DNA of 64,000 bases. Source: Sequoia sempervirens. Taxonomy: Eukaryota; Streptophyta; Pinopsida; Cupressales; Cupressaceae. Location: assembly GCA_007258455.2 (NCBI GenBank), contig VDFB02270651.1, forward strand, positions 496,359,179-496,423,178, read 5' to 3'. The notes below the pieces were generated by a model, which worked only from the letters and a program-made list of their open reading frames with translations, was not told the DNA's origin and searched no databases. This document shows positions 26,169 to 37,426 of this stretch, piece after piece. Position 1 is the stretch's first letter. Every line of letters starts with the position of its first letter. The translations under genes and the position numbers were made by a program.

Positions 26169-27155
26169 GGGTGATCCCACAATAGTGGTTTACACTTTCT
26201 GAGAGATCCTGATTTTTGCTGAAATCACATATTTTTTAAAAAATATAATGATTTAAGCCTTGGAAAGTTCCATTTAAAGGATTCCAATTGAAGAGGGTTT
26301 GATCAAGCCACCTTAGATCAAATCCCCTTGGATAGAACCCCGCTAGTTTTAAACCATAACTATAATGGAGTCTCCTTTACACCTATCAAAATGCTGATAA
26401 AAAACCACTTTTGATTTACCTTTTGGAGGATCAAATGAATTAAAATTTAAAATTTATTTTTTGTAAGTATGTATTCCTTATTATAAGCTTCCCAAAAAGT
26501 ATAATTTTAAATAAATTTAATTTGATTATTATATTTATTTTTTATTTTTTTTGTGAATGTAGGTTTTTCACTGAAAATCAAGCTCTCTATTCTTCACATG
26601 TGGAAAAATAGTAGATTATCAATTTTTTTTTGAAAATATATATGCACTAGATATTGATGTCCTTGATCCAACAAAATAAAATAAAATTGAATTTCGATAC
26701 ATACAAAAAAGTTATGTTTTAGGTAAATCATGTCTAAATTATAATTGGTTTGACTTTGAAACTTAATTAAGAAAAAAATATTCAATGAAATTCTATGCAA
26801 CCAATTCCATGCACTAGATATCGTAGTTATGAATCTAAATTCAAAAAAAAAAGAATTTTATCCTTTATAGAAAAAAAGTTATATGTTAGCCACCAACGTC
26901 ACTCTTTAAATATGGTGTTTACTGTTGAAAACTAGTTTTCAAAGGAGATGGAAAAATAAGTGCAATTTGATTCCAAAATTTTAAAAAAAAATTTAGAATC
27001 TGTAGACAAAATGTCACAAATCACTAGTTTGCATCATCTTCAAATTCCTCATAGTTTAGCCGCTATAGGTGCCCGAAAGTGAAGATTTAGCTAAAAAAAT
27101 TAAGTTTAATGTCTAGTTTGGCCAAAAATTGTAAACCAGTATTGTGGGATCACCC
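26169..27155. mobile_element. TIR transposon, family T1, copy 2
   Basis: The ends GGGTGATCCCACAATA and TATTGTGGGATCACCC are an exact inverted pair, extended inward by TGGTTTACA/TGTAAACCA. It is 987 bp with no coding capacity. The flanks acat and ctat do not match, unlike the other two T1 copies. It sits in the LINE between the RT and C-terminal domains. It is collinear with the copy at 42505 over its whole length. Confidence 0.9.
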
Positions 27156-28420
27156 CTATGCATCAGTTTGGTTCTTTGTTAGTTACCAAATTAATAAAGT
27201 GCAAAAGTTAATAAGGGAGTTTCTGTGGTCAACTGGTAAAGGTAAAGGCAAAAGACATATTGTTAAATGGCAGTGGTGTTGTGTAGGTAAAAAATTAGGG
27301 AGGGACTGGGGCAAAAAGACTTGAAAATTCAAGGAATGGCCCTAGCCTAGATACATGGATTGTAAAGACGTTGATAGGTAATGAGCCTTGGAAGATTCTA
27401 ATAAGGAAAAATTTGCTAGAAGCCACTCCAAAAAGACAAAATAGTGGAAAAACTTACACTTGGATGATATGTTTAAATATTTTTGTTTAAAATCTTATGG
27501 TTTTTGTAGTGATTTCTAGCATTTGGAGGGCTTGGGAATCATGTAGGAATTTGATAGCAAAAAGGGAACCTATAAATATAAAGGATAATTGCATCCTGGG
27601 ATCCAGATATGCGTGGTAGATATTGAGCAGTAATAACAAACCTTTGGCTTTACTTCGAGGGTGTTTTACAAAGAAATGGAATGGTAAAGGGGTCATTTGT
27701 TTTAATGGTATACTGTGCAATAATTCTCTTAAAAGGTGGGAACAACTGAAAAAGGAATTTGATATTCTTGATTCACATAAGAGATCATATACATTGGTAG
27801 AAATGGCTTTGGATTCTTTTTCTGGTCAAAAATATATTTAAGGAAGAAGGATTTGAAAACTTTAGTTAGATTGATGGCTCATCCCTACTAACGATCAAGT
27901 ATTACAATTTGTACAAAATGCTAACTCAACCAAAGAGGTATTTGATCATGTCAATCATTATTGGAGCCTAGAATTAAGGAAAATTAGTGGACTAAGATGG
28001 TCAAGGTCTGTTGGTTTAATAAAATAGAAAAAAAATAGTCATGTTTTAGATGATTGTTATTGTTGAGGAAGCTAGTCAGAGGTTTCTCTTCTATTCTTTG
28101 TATTTTGTTTGTAATGATGTTGAAGATTTAGAACATATTTTCTTTATACATGTCAGTATGCTTTTGCAATTCGGTCTCTCTTTATGGGTAACATTGTTGG
28201 GTGGCATAGTAAGAATGATGTCTCATGGTTTGAAATTTTGTGTGGTTATATTAAAGGATTGAATGCTGAGTCAAATTTGTTTTGGTTTGTTTTTTCTACT
28301 GAAATTTTATGGTTTTTTATGGAAAAGAAGAAATGAGCACAATTACCAAGGCAAAAAGAGGGTTCTAATTGAGTCTAAATGTAGACTCACATTCTTGTTG
28401 ATTGTTGAATAGGTAACCTT

Positions 28421-29090
28421 AACCTTGGGAATACTTGCGGATACGTTCATGAAAATATTGGAAGAAGGTGCTACTCCACTGTTCAAGGATGACATTCAAT
28501 AGGCTGACTATCAACCTCAATGTTTGAGGAAAATTGATAATGAGTTTCAAAATGAGTATATCAACTTTTGGAACCAGTACTCCAAACTTCTTCAATATGA
28601 GATAAAAGGGATACAACAATAACTTGACAATAAGGGACTTGGATATTATCCACTAGAACTTTGATACCAGCAGTTGGGAACACATATCTCCTCCAATAGA
28701 AACCTTTCTTGGAATTGATTTATACAAACTGAACATGAATGTTCCTACCAAGAAAGAAAAGTGATATGATATAAGCAGTATTATGTATCTATTGGTATAG
28801 CAAACTTTGTTATATGCTTTTGTTAGTTTGACTAATCCTGTAACCTGATTCAGACTGATGTAATTAATGTGACAATACTGATCACATATACTATAACCAG
28901 ACTCTTTTATTTAAGAATCGAATTTAAATTAAAAAATATTATATTATACATTTATGATATAATATATAAATATATAATATAATATATAGATTATATGATA
29001 TTATATATAAATTATATGATATTATATATATATCTATATTATATATTCCCTGGGAAAAGGGTGAGGTTAAAGAACAAGGAAAAAGATTGA
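28421..29090. other. Gene-free stretch with TA-rich microsatellite
   Basis: No gene can be supported. From 28925 to 29047 the sequence is almost only A and T, in TATATTATA-like tandem pieces that would form hairpins. The 28419-28619 minus ORF shows no recognisable motif. Confidence 0.6.
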
Positions 29091-29229
29091 GTCAAGCGGA
29101 GCCACCTAAACAATGAATACTGATACTTAGAACAAAACTGAAGCAATATAGCATGAAACTGAAACGTAATTTCTCATGGATGCCTACATACAGATGCTTG
29201 CATACGTCGTTCTTTGCATGCTATGGTAG

Positions 29230-29720
29230 ATCTGGTTGTCCTTCAATCATTTTTTGATCTATCAAGTAGCATGTTTTCATCAATCATTACAGACCAAATG
29301 TCAAAGACAACCATCATTTTTTCACTTCACCGCACTGGATTGCATGCGTTTTTCAATGAAACGGGGTTTTAGTTGGGACAGGAATTACTCGAGACAATTA
29401 AAGAAGCAATTCAAACTGGTTTACTTCACATTGTCATCTTGTACAAAAGATATGTTGAATCGCCTTGGTGTTTGCAAGAGATTTATCTAATACAGGAAAG
29501 CGGTAATTAAACTATTCTGGACTTCAATCGCTTTCTTCATGGAGATCTTATGTGCCTCGAAATGGTGAAGGATTATATGTGGATGCATTTGTACACTTAC
29601 AAAATAAGATGGACGGTAATAAAAAGAGATCAACGGCTCAAAAGAAACTGATTGATGGCAAAAAGCAGTAGGAAAAGTTTGCCATATATCAGGGTTGGTT
29701 ATAAGTGAAATAGATTTTAG
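29230..29720 (+). pseudogene. TIR domain of a TIR-NLR resistance protein, broken
   Basis: On the plus strand the pieces follow the order of a plant TIR domain: a beta-A-like HVFINHYRPNVK near 29272, then after a frame change FSLHRTGLHAFFNETGF, a stop, LGQELLETIKEAIQTGLLHI, and YKRYVESPWCLQEIYLIQES ending near 29495. Further on, in another frame, comes NGEGLYVDAFVHLQNKMD near 29570. TIR proteins normally have DVF(I/L)(N/S)HRGPD here, and the 'SxWCL.E' box is plain. The invariant Glu of the NADase site falls in the WCLQE segment. Frameshifts and stops, and the absence of an NB-ARC domain downstream, make this a relic. The wording 'VFINHRGPDVK' is common in conifer TNLs, which is part of the taxonomic inference. 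Confidence 0.8.
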
Positions 29721-29839
29721 ATTTTACATTCAGATTGGGCAAGTTCCATAGATGAACATAAGTTTACTTTGGTTATACATTTAGTCTTAATTTCATAATA
29801 TTTTTTTTTTAGAAGTTAAAAGAAATAACTAACTATATC

Positions 29840-30160
29840 ACTTTATGTGGGAGATGCCAAGTATAAAGCAACAAAACGCACAACTTTCCAAATAATATTG
29901 GAGGATTTGTAAGATAGACCTACCTTATTGTATTGTGACAACAAGAGTTCTATACAATTGACAAAGAATCCAATGTTTCATAATAGGACCAAACATATTG
30001 AGATTCAACATCACTACATCAGAGAATTGGTTTAATAAGAATTGATCAAGATTGCGTATCTCAATACAAAGGGTTAGATAAAAAATATCTTCACGAAGCC
30101 TCTACCTCATGAAAGGTCCCAAAAAAAATGATTTCTACTTTAAGATCTTGCCAATAGTCA
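29840..30160 (+). pseudogene. Copia RNase H and pol C-terminal tail
   Basis: The plus-strand frame reads [20 protein letters not shown], then [13 protein letters not shown], a stop, and later IKIAYLNTKG and IFTKPLPHERSQK. These are the last conserved blocks of copia pol (CDN.SA..L..NP..H.RTKHI..., and the DI.TK.L tail). A purine run (30164-30173) follows and then an LTR-like repeat. Everything upstream of RNase H is missing. The last part, from about 30046, is repeated at 35366. Confidence 0.85.
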
Positions 30161-30173
30161 TCACAGGGGGGGA

Positions 30174-31325
30174 TGAAACAATAATACCATTGATGCTATT
30201 GACTTATTTGAATTTTTTATCTTCATGCATGTAATAAATAATATAGTTGGCATATAGTTGAATATTATCATGTGTAATAATGTTCACCTACAATTTGAGT
30301 CTCTATATAATAGATCCCTTACCTCATGTTCTATCAAGGTAATATTTTAGGCTTCTGTATATTTGCTTGTCGTGCATGATCTATAAATCATTGTTTGTTA
30401 TTTAACTTCTTACCTTTAGATAGTGCTATTGTTGTGTGCATTTGTGAGCAAAAGTGGGCATGAGAGTGAGGAGGAGGAAAACAAATAGCATTGTCCTTCA
30501 AGGTTGAGATTCCAAGCTTGTTGACCTTCAATTTGAGATGTCAAAGAAAAAATGGGTGCATGATATACTACAAATTTTATCTCTCATAAAATCTAATTGT
30601 ATATGCTATTTCAACAAGGTTGAGAATTAGCATAAAAAATATGTGTTTTTTTTTTGTTGACGAAATTTCATAAACACCTTATGACAAGTAGTTCATAGGT
30701 TTAAAGTTGAACTCTATAATCCCTACTAGCATTCTCCCATCTTATGCCAAAATGAAATCTACAACTAGCTCTAGTGTGCACATAAAATATGATGCATAGT
30801 AAAAATGGATGCTTTAAGAAATAAATACAGACACAATAACATGAATTTATTATAACACTAAAAAGATTCACAATCTAAACAAACAACATATCCCTATGAT
30901 CACTCAAATACTTTGAGCTATCCACTATCATTGAATCAAAAAGTGGAATCCCTAAAAAAAATTAAACTACAAAGCAAGTTTGAAAACAAGATAAAATAAG
31001 AATTAAAATTTTGGAATGAAAGACTTAGATGATAATAATTTAATTAAAAAACTAAAATTATTCTTGTGATAATTAATAACACACCCAACCAATGAGATTT
31101 ACTTGACATGTATTTGATCAATTTATTATGACTTTTCTATAGTTCACTGAATATGAGATTTAACTATTCAAAATGAATGAAAACCCAAATTATGATTGTG
31201 CTAATTAGTAACACCCAACCAACAAGAATTACTTACATATATTTGATCAATTTATTATGACTTTCCATACTTTCGATGAAAAAAAGATTTAACTACTCAA
31301 AATAAATAAATGATTAATAGTCATA
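30174..31325 (+). repeat. LTR-like repeat, left copy (flanks the RING gene)
   Basis: This follows the purine run CAGGGGGGGA and begins TGAAACAATAATACC, so it is probably the 3' LTR of the copia tail. The same sequence with few differences is at 35493-36650. Toward its end are two tandem copies of about 125 bp, each holding 'ttgatcaatttattatgact' (about 31070-31190 and 31195-31315). No genes are seen. Confidence 0.7.
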
Positions 31326-31334
31326 ATGGCTCTA

Positions 31335-31465
31335 GGAAAGTTCATCGCCAACAATTCACCGACGGAAAATTCACCGCCAACAATTCACTAGAGGAAAATT
31401 CACCACCATGACAAATTCACCTCAAGGAAAATTCACCACCAACAATTCACTACTGTAGAAAATTC
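31335..31465. repeat. Minisatellite, about 30-bp unit, four copies
   Basis: The units share 'attcaccgccaacaattcac' followed by a variable 4-6 bp and 'ggaaa'. They are imperfect (cgcc, cacc and catgaca variants). It starts immediately after the LTR-like repeat and about 620 bp before the RING gene TATA box. Confidence 0.85.
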
Positions 31466-32084
31466 ATCGTATTAAAAGTTAAAAATGTGTGGCTCTCAAA
31501 AACAAATTTTTTAAAATGTATATTTTTAGATACGATTTAAATTTTTAATAAGAAACCTTTGCTATCTCAAAGAATAGTTTTTACTCTAACAACTAATAGT
31601 GAGTACAATGGATCCTACCATTTATAAAATAATAAGAAAAATCATAATCTATACACTAGTCTAAAATAATTTATCAGTTTATTATCATGGATATGTTTCA
31701 AGATTACTCGAAGCCATTTAATGTTTTACAAGAGACCTTATCTTGTTTAATATTAATGATAAATTAGTCCAAATAATTTTCAAATATTAAAAAAAATTAG
31801 TATTAGCCATCTTGTTCAGTTACAACTCCCCACAATTTTATTATTCTTGGACTTTGGTGAAAAAGCTTTTATCTTGTAAATATATTTTCAGAAGTCTTCG
31901 CCTTGCACATTATTTGGGGGCGGGAGTGCTGGTGACGATGGGTGCCGGTACAAATTCATCTTGCCCGTTCTTTTATTTAGGTAATAACTACGATCCACTC
32001 GTATAAGTAATACTCGGCTAAATCGTTGGATGCAGTGCGTAAAGCGAAAAAAATGTTAAACTTGAAAACCAGGCACCGTAAGCC

Positions 32085-32093
32085 TTTATAATA
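32085..32093 (+). promoter_or_regulatory. Putative TATA box of the RING gene
   Basis: TTTATAATA lies 92 bases upstream of the ATG at 32185. That leaves room for a transcription start near 32115-32125 and a 5' leader of about 65 bases. It is the only good TATA match in the 150 bases before the gene. Confidence 0.5.
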
Positions 32094-32184
32094 CGCATCC
32101 AGCCATTAATTCGTATGGTTTAGACGCCAACAGTTTTCTACAAGCAGACGATTGGCTGCTGTGAAGACGGAGAAATTCGCTGCA

Positions 32185-33285
32185 ATGTTCCCTGGCGGAA
32201 GTAATCTCACTTATGTTACGCCATTGAAGGTACTGAATTTAGCAGAAAAAACCAAAAAGGGTAATTTTACTGATAGTTTCTGCAATTGCACGGGGTCGTT
32301 CAGCCCCTCTGTACCAGTTATCATGTTGGTTCTGTCGTGCTTCATTTTATTCATCTGCTTCTTTTGCATCTTCTTCCGCCGCCAAAGCACGAACTGGGAC
32401 GACAGAAGACATCGCCGGAATGTTATGGAGAACGACAGACGACCGCGCCGTAATATTATGGAGAACGACAGAAGACAGCGCCGTAATGTTATGGAGGCCA
32501 TCGATAGGGAGGCGGCCCGGGGTCTGGAGGCGGAGGTCATCGAGAGCTTTCCCATTTTCAGCTACAATCTGGTGAAGCGCCTCAAAGCACTGGGGCCCAA
32601 GTGCTCCGAGTGCGCGGTCTGTCTCAGCGACTTCGCGGATAATGACATGCTGCGGTTGCTTCCCAAGTGCACCCACGCTTTCCATCCAGTGTGCATCGAC
32701 AAGTGGCTCTTCACGCACACGACGTGCCCGGTCTACCGGACAAGCCTTGTGCTCTCGGACGAATACATTCCAACGGCTACAGTCCCCGGTTTAGTCGAGC
32801 CGCAGGCGCCTCCCGACGAGGTCACGGTCGTTATTAACAACGGAATCGGTGTTAACCCCGTCATAGATACCCCAAATGATGAAGCTTCCGGATATGGTTC
32901 GATGGAGTACTCGCTGGTGAGGGCGCGTAAGGAGATGGAGCAGCCGACGGAGTGGTACATCGCCACAGCCGAGGGTCTCACTCCTGGGTGCCACAGGAGC
33001 TGCAGCTTCGTAGACGCGCATCATTCGCATGAGCCGTCAGGTTCTAGTGCTCTGCTCGCGTGCTCTAAACCAGCCAGCTTTCTTGGCGATGCAGGGCACA
33101 TATCGAGTTCGGAAAGATGGGGGCGAATTTCTATGAAGCCGGCCTTGGGTTTAAGGACATTTTCTGAGGGCCTTTTGCCTCGACCTGGAGCTCAAGATGG
33201 TTTTGAGCAGCAGGATGAGAAGGCTTATTTGAAGAGGAAGTTTAGTTGGTTTTTGGCAAGAGACAGAGTAGGAGACGGAACGTAG
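32185..33285 (+). CDS. ATL-type RING-H2 finger protein, last zinc ligand missing
   Basis: An intronless frame of 366 residues, much more GC-rich than its surroundings. An in-frame TTG lies upstream; the first ATG is at 32185. Order of parts: short N-terminal region with a CNC motif; one membrane segment (residues 43-64); three tandem 11-residue basic repeats (73-105, DRRHRRNVMEN type); a GLE motif (113-115) in place of the ATL family's GLD; a RING-H2 domain (143-184); and a long variable tail. ATL proteins are membrane-anchored E3 ubiquitin ligases, often involved in defence or stress signalling. The ligands C143, C146, C162, H164, H167, C170 and C181 are present with ATL spacing, and the Trp that contacts E2 follows in DKWL. 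The eighth ligand is Tyr184 (CPVYR where CPxCR is expected; codon TAC at 32734-32736). Ligase activity may therefore be lost or altered, or this is a recent pseudogene or a base error. Repeats of 1.28 kb flank it on both sides. Confidence 0.93.
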   Translation: MFPGGSNLTYVTPLKVLNLAEKTKKGNFTDSFCNCTGSFSPSVPVIMLVLSCFILFICFFCIFFRRQSTNWDDRRHRRNVMENDRRPRRNIMENDRRQRRNVMEAIDREAARGLEAEVIESFPIFSYNLVKRLKALGPKCSECAVCLSDFADNDMLRLLPKCTHAFHPVCIDKWLFTHTTCPVYRTSLVLSDEYIPTATVPGLVEPQAPPDEVTVVINNGIGVNPVIDTPNDEASGYGSMEYSLVRARKEMEQPTEWYIATAEGLTPGCHRSCSFVDAHHSHEPSGSSALLACSKPASFLGDAGHISSSERWGRISMKPALGLRTFSEGLLPRPGAQDGFEQQDEKAYLKRKFSWFLARDRVGDGT

Positions 33286-33607
33286 CGGATTCCGATCAAA
33301 GCAGCGGTTGTAGTTCTGAATGGATTCTCCATTCACCACAAAAGCTTACGAGTTGAACCACGAAAAACTATTAAAGACGATATCTGTAAATGGCCTGTTT
33401 TGGTTTGCGACTGGTATCAAACCATGCTAGGTACCGTCAACCCTGTCTGTTATGTAAATTTCTTCTTGACACAGTTACATCATAGGAGCTATAAGAATAT
33501 TAATATATTGTGTATAACCAGTCGTTCATTATTTCAATCGTTTTTTCCTTAATTTAGCCTTAACTACTTTGCTGTATTTAGATATTGATACGGTCTTCGA
33601 AACACGA

Positions 33608-33613
33608 AATAAA
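33608..33613 (+). terminator. Putative poly(A) signal of the RING gene
   Basis: AATAAA 323 bases after the stop codon and before the MITE at 33769, so the transcript can end before that element. Confidence 0.5.
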
Positions 33614-33768
33614 CGTTTAACTAACTGGAAAGAGGAATGATTCCTTTTCAATTTCTATTGTAATTTTTATAAATATTTGAAGTTGAATTTAAGATGGCGA
33701 AGTTGAGTTGTTTGCATTATATTTATGAGTGGCTGACTTGAATCTGCGTAATATCGATGTAGTGGATG

Positions 33769-34391
33769 CAGGCCTGGAATTTGATGGTCACCCCTATCTG
33801 TCATATGAAAATTTTATGACGGTTTGGTCATTTAAATGCTTGTAAAAAATTGTTTAATTTATAAATTTTTATATAAAATCTTTTATAAATACAATATCTT
33901 GAAAAATCAGAAAACAATGATAATTATTAGTAATAAATATAAAAATCCGCTGTTATAATTAACAATTAACAAAAGTTTCTAAGTTTATATTAAAAACAAA
34001 TCTTGTTAAATATATTAAAAGTTAAAATAATTATATTCTATTTTGAAAAGATTCTAAATTAATATATATTTTTATAATAATATTATAAATTACATATATT
34101 AATAAAAATAAATGATAACCATTATAAAAATGTCAAAGTTTCTAAATTCATATTAGAAAGTATTCAAAAAAGTTATATTCTATTCTAAACTAATTTATCA
34201 TTTTATAATAAAAATTATAAAATGATATATATTATAAATTAAAATACTATATTATATTTTGCTTATAATAATTTTTTACAGTTTAATAAAAATATAGCAA
34301 GTCAAACTATAAAGTGTAATAAATTTTATAGTTGTAATATACAGTCTACAATTGAAAAAACGGTCAAATAGACCATCAAATTCCAGGCTTG
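33769..34391. mobile_element. hAT-type MITE (623 bp)
   Basis: The left end is CAGGCCTGGAATTTGATGG and the right end inverts to CAAGCCTGGAATTTGATGG, giving a terminal inverted repeat of about 21 bp with one mismatch. It is flanked by a perfect 8-bp target duplication, AGTGGATG (33761-33768 and 34392-34399). The CA-starting ends and 8-bp duplication point to the hAT superfamily. The interior is very AT-rich and has no coding capacity. Confidence 0.93.
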
Positions 34392-34739
34392 AGTGGATGG
34401 CCTTTTTAAATCTTGGTTAGCTTTCTTTTAAAACGCTTGCTAATTATATAATACACTTTTATATAAAATTAGGTATTTTAATTTAAAATTGGATATTACA
34501 TTTAGTAATTTTAATGATTGATAGATAATTTTTTATTAGTAGTATTATAATTTTTGAATTGTAATTTAGAATTAATTCTTTGGATGTGTTAGAAGAGTAA
34601 TGAATTGCCCATCGTGTATGGATGAGAACCGATGAAGGAATCTCAAGCTAAGATCTCAAAGGTATGTGCTAATTCAAAATGAACTAATGTGGAGAAATCA
34701 TGAAGGGGTATTGGTTAAGTTCCTAGATTATGAACAAGT

Positions 34740-35362
34740 TGATCCATCAATAAATGAGTGTCACCATGGTGTTTGTAGAGGAAATTTCAAGGCTAAGACC
34801 ACTACTTTATAAGATCCTTAGATATGGGTATTGGTTTCCTATGTTGTCCAAAAATGTAGCTTAAATGATAAGAATATGAGATGCATGTCAATTTTTTTAT
34901 AGCAAGGTGAAATTTGTTGTTGCACATCCCCTTTTGCCCCTCATAAGATTTTATTAGAGAAATGTATTAAAGGTCTAGTAATTGATATGTGTATATTTTT
35001 GTGACTAATGATTACTTCACCAAGTGGGATGAGGAAATTTTAACATGCATTACAACATCTAAAGTTGTAGTAGAGTTCTTGATTAACAACATAATAACTA
35101 GGTTTGGTGTGCCTACTATAATTTAAGCCAACAATGCAATGTGGTTTAGATATCATGATATATACTAAAGATGTTTTCTAAATTTGATATTAACTCATTG
35201 CATTCATCTCCGTACCACCCTCAAAGACATGAACAAGTTAAAATATACTCTTTGGGCTGATAGGATAACCTTGAAGTAAGCAATACGTAGAATCCCATTT
35301 GATTTGGTATACAACATAGAGGCTACAATTCTCATTAGTATGGAATTGCATGTATACTAGTT
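34740..35362 (+). pseudogene. Ty3/gypsy integrase relic
   Basis: In broken plus-strand frames there is a H2C2-like start (NECHHGVCRGNFKAKTTTL), then YFTKWDEEILTCITTSKVVV, EFLINNIITRFGVPTII, NNAMWFRYHD and, near the end, LWADRITLK and IRRIPFDLVYNIEA. These follow the order of plant Ty3/gypsy integrase (zinc-binding region, DDE core with TDYFTKW and RFGxP, and the C-terminal LWADRxT...R.PF.LVYG block). The second catalytic Asp is Asn-like (ANNA). Many stops are present. It is joined directly at 35363 to a copia tail, so the junction is a chimera. Confidence 0.82.
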
Positions 35363-35365
35363 GTT

Positions 35366-36652
35366 CAAGATTGTGTATCTCAATACAAAGGGTTAGATAA
35401 AAAAATATCTTCACGAAGCCTCTACCTCATGAAAGGTCCCAAAAAAATAATTTCTACTTTATCCTCTTGCCAATAGTCATCATAGGGGGGGATGAAACAA
35501 TAATACCATTGATGTTATTGACTTGCTTGAATTTTTTTATCCTCATGCATGTAATAAATAATATAGTTGGCATATAGTTGAATATTATCGTGTATAATAA
35601 TGTGCACCTACAATTTGAGTCTCTATATAATAGATCCCCTACCTCATGTTCTAGAATCAAGGTAATATTTTAGGCTTTTGTATATTTGCTTGTCGTGCAT
35701 GATCTACAGATCATTGTTTGTTATTTAACTTCTTACCTTCAAATATTGCTATTGTTGTGTGCATTTGTGAGCAAAAGTGGGCATGAGAGTGAGGAGGAGG
35801 AAAACAAATAGCATTGTCCTTTAAGGTTGAGATTCCAAGCTTGTTGACCTTCAATTTGAGATGTCAAAGAAAAAATGGGTGCATGATATACTAGAAATTT
35901 TATCTCTCATAAAATCTAATTGTATATGCTATTTCAACAAGGTTGAGAATTAGCATTAAAAATATGTGGTTTTTTTTTGTTGATGAAAATTTTAGATACA
36001 CCTTATGACAAGTAGTTCATAGGTTTAAAGTTGAACTCTATAATCTCTACTAGCATTCTCCCATCTTATGCCAAAATGAAATCTACAACTAGCTCTAGTA
36101 TGCACATAAAAAATAATGCATAGTAAAAATGGATGCTTTAAGAAATAAATACAGACACAATAACATGAATTTATTATAACACTAAAAAAGATTCACAATC
36201 TAAAGAAACAACATATCCCTACCGATCACTCAAATACTTTGAGCCATCCACTATCATTGAATCAAAAAGTGGAATCCCTAAAAAAATTAAACTACAAAAC
36301 GAGTTTGAAAACAAGATAAAATAAAAACTAAAATTTTGGAATGAAAGATTTAGATGATAATAGTTTAATTAAAAAACTCAAATTATTCTTGTGATAATTA
36401 ATAACACACCCAACTAATGAGATTTACTTGACATGTATTTGATCAATTAATTATGACTTTTCCATACTTCACTGAATATGAGATTTAACTATTCAAAATG
36501 AATGGGAACCCAAATTATGATTGTGATAATTAATAACACCCAACCAACGAGAATTACTTGACATATAATTGATCAATTTATTATGACTTTCCATACTTCA
36601 ATGAAAAAAAAGATTTATTTACTCAAAATAAATAAATGATTTATAATCATAA
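35366..36652 (+). repeat. Copia tail plus LTR-like repeat, right copy
   Basis: This repeats 30046-31328 almost base for base: the pol tail (FKIVYLNTKG), purine run (about 35483-35492), the LTR-like body from 35493, and the two 125-bp subrepeats. It lacks the RNase H part present on the left and starts abruptly after the gypsy integrase relic. Confidence 0.82.
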
Positions 36653-37426
36653 TGTGTTACTTCCAACATATGGATTTTAATAAAGATTGTTAAAAAAATT
36701 ACTTCCAATATATAAATTTTCAATAGAGTTGCATCATTCTTCCATCTTTCCTTGCATGGCATGTATATGATTCCCTATGAAGCACCTAGGGCTGCATTAG
36801 AGACAAACCCTGGGTAAATATAATAAAACAAGTAGTAAGCGGAATGAGGTGGTTAATAAAAAGAGATAATATATATATGATTATAATTGACCTTATGACT
36901 TACCAAATAGCACTTGCACCTGGAGGAGCTGCAAGGAATACACCGATAGAATTATATAGTTACCTGGAAATTTGAAGGTGTTTTATTAAGGAGTTCTCTG
37001 TTTCAAATTACATCATGCATCTTGGAGAGATTGCTTCAATAATAAAAAAATAGATATACCTGAATGTATTTTATATCAATTTAGATGCAATAGAATCAAA
37101 TATCAATTACAGAGTTGTGTAGAAAATAGTTCGGCTTAAGGATAATTGATTTCCTATTTCTCATGAAAAAAGAGCCAACCCTTCAATGTTGAGGATCCCT
37201 CTATGAGAATCCCAAGCACTGAAATGATTCAACCCAAAATACCAATTCATGATACTTCTCTTTCAAAAATGGAAGCAATAAAAATGAACTTTCAAAGTTT
37301 ATCTTGATATTAACTTTCATCGAGTGTGATAGCACAAACCTCCTATTTAGTAATTTTATGATTGCAGTATGTACTATTATTGGGAAATGACATGAAGTAT
37401 AAAGAATTCAGCAAATCCAAAAGAAA
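36653..37426. other. Stretch without recognisable features
   Basis: AT-rich sequence in which I see no gene, terminal repeats or tandem repeats. Confidence 0.4.

Noticed and set aside
26169..27155. A 4-bp target duplication for this T1 copy
   Set aside because: The flanks acat and ctat differ at two of four positions. The claim for the family rests on the other copies.
32211..33030. Minus-strand ORFs of 79-123 residues opposite the RING gene
   Set aside because: They are shadows of a GC-rich real gene; the plus frame has the RING motif and they have none.
30174..36650. RING gene captured between two LTRs of one retrotransposon (transduction)
   Set aside because: Each LTR-like repeat is preceded by its own copia pol tail and purine run, so each is a 3' end. 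A 5' LTR followed by a PBS is not seen.
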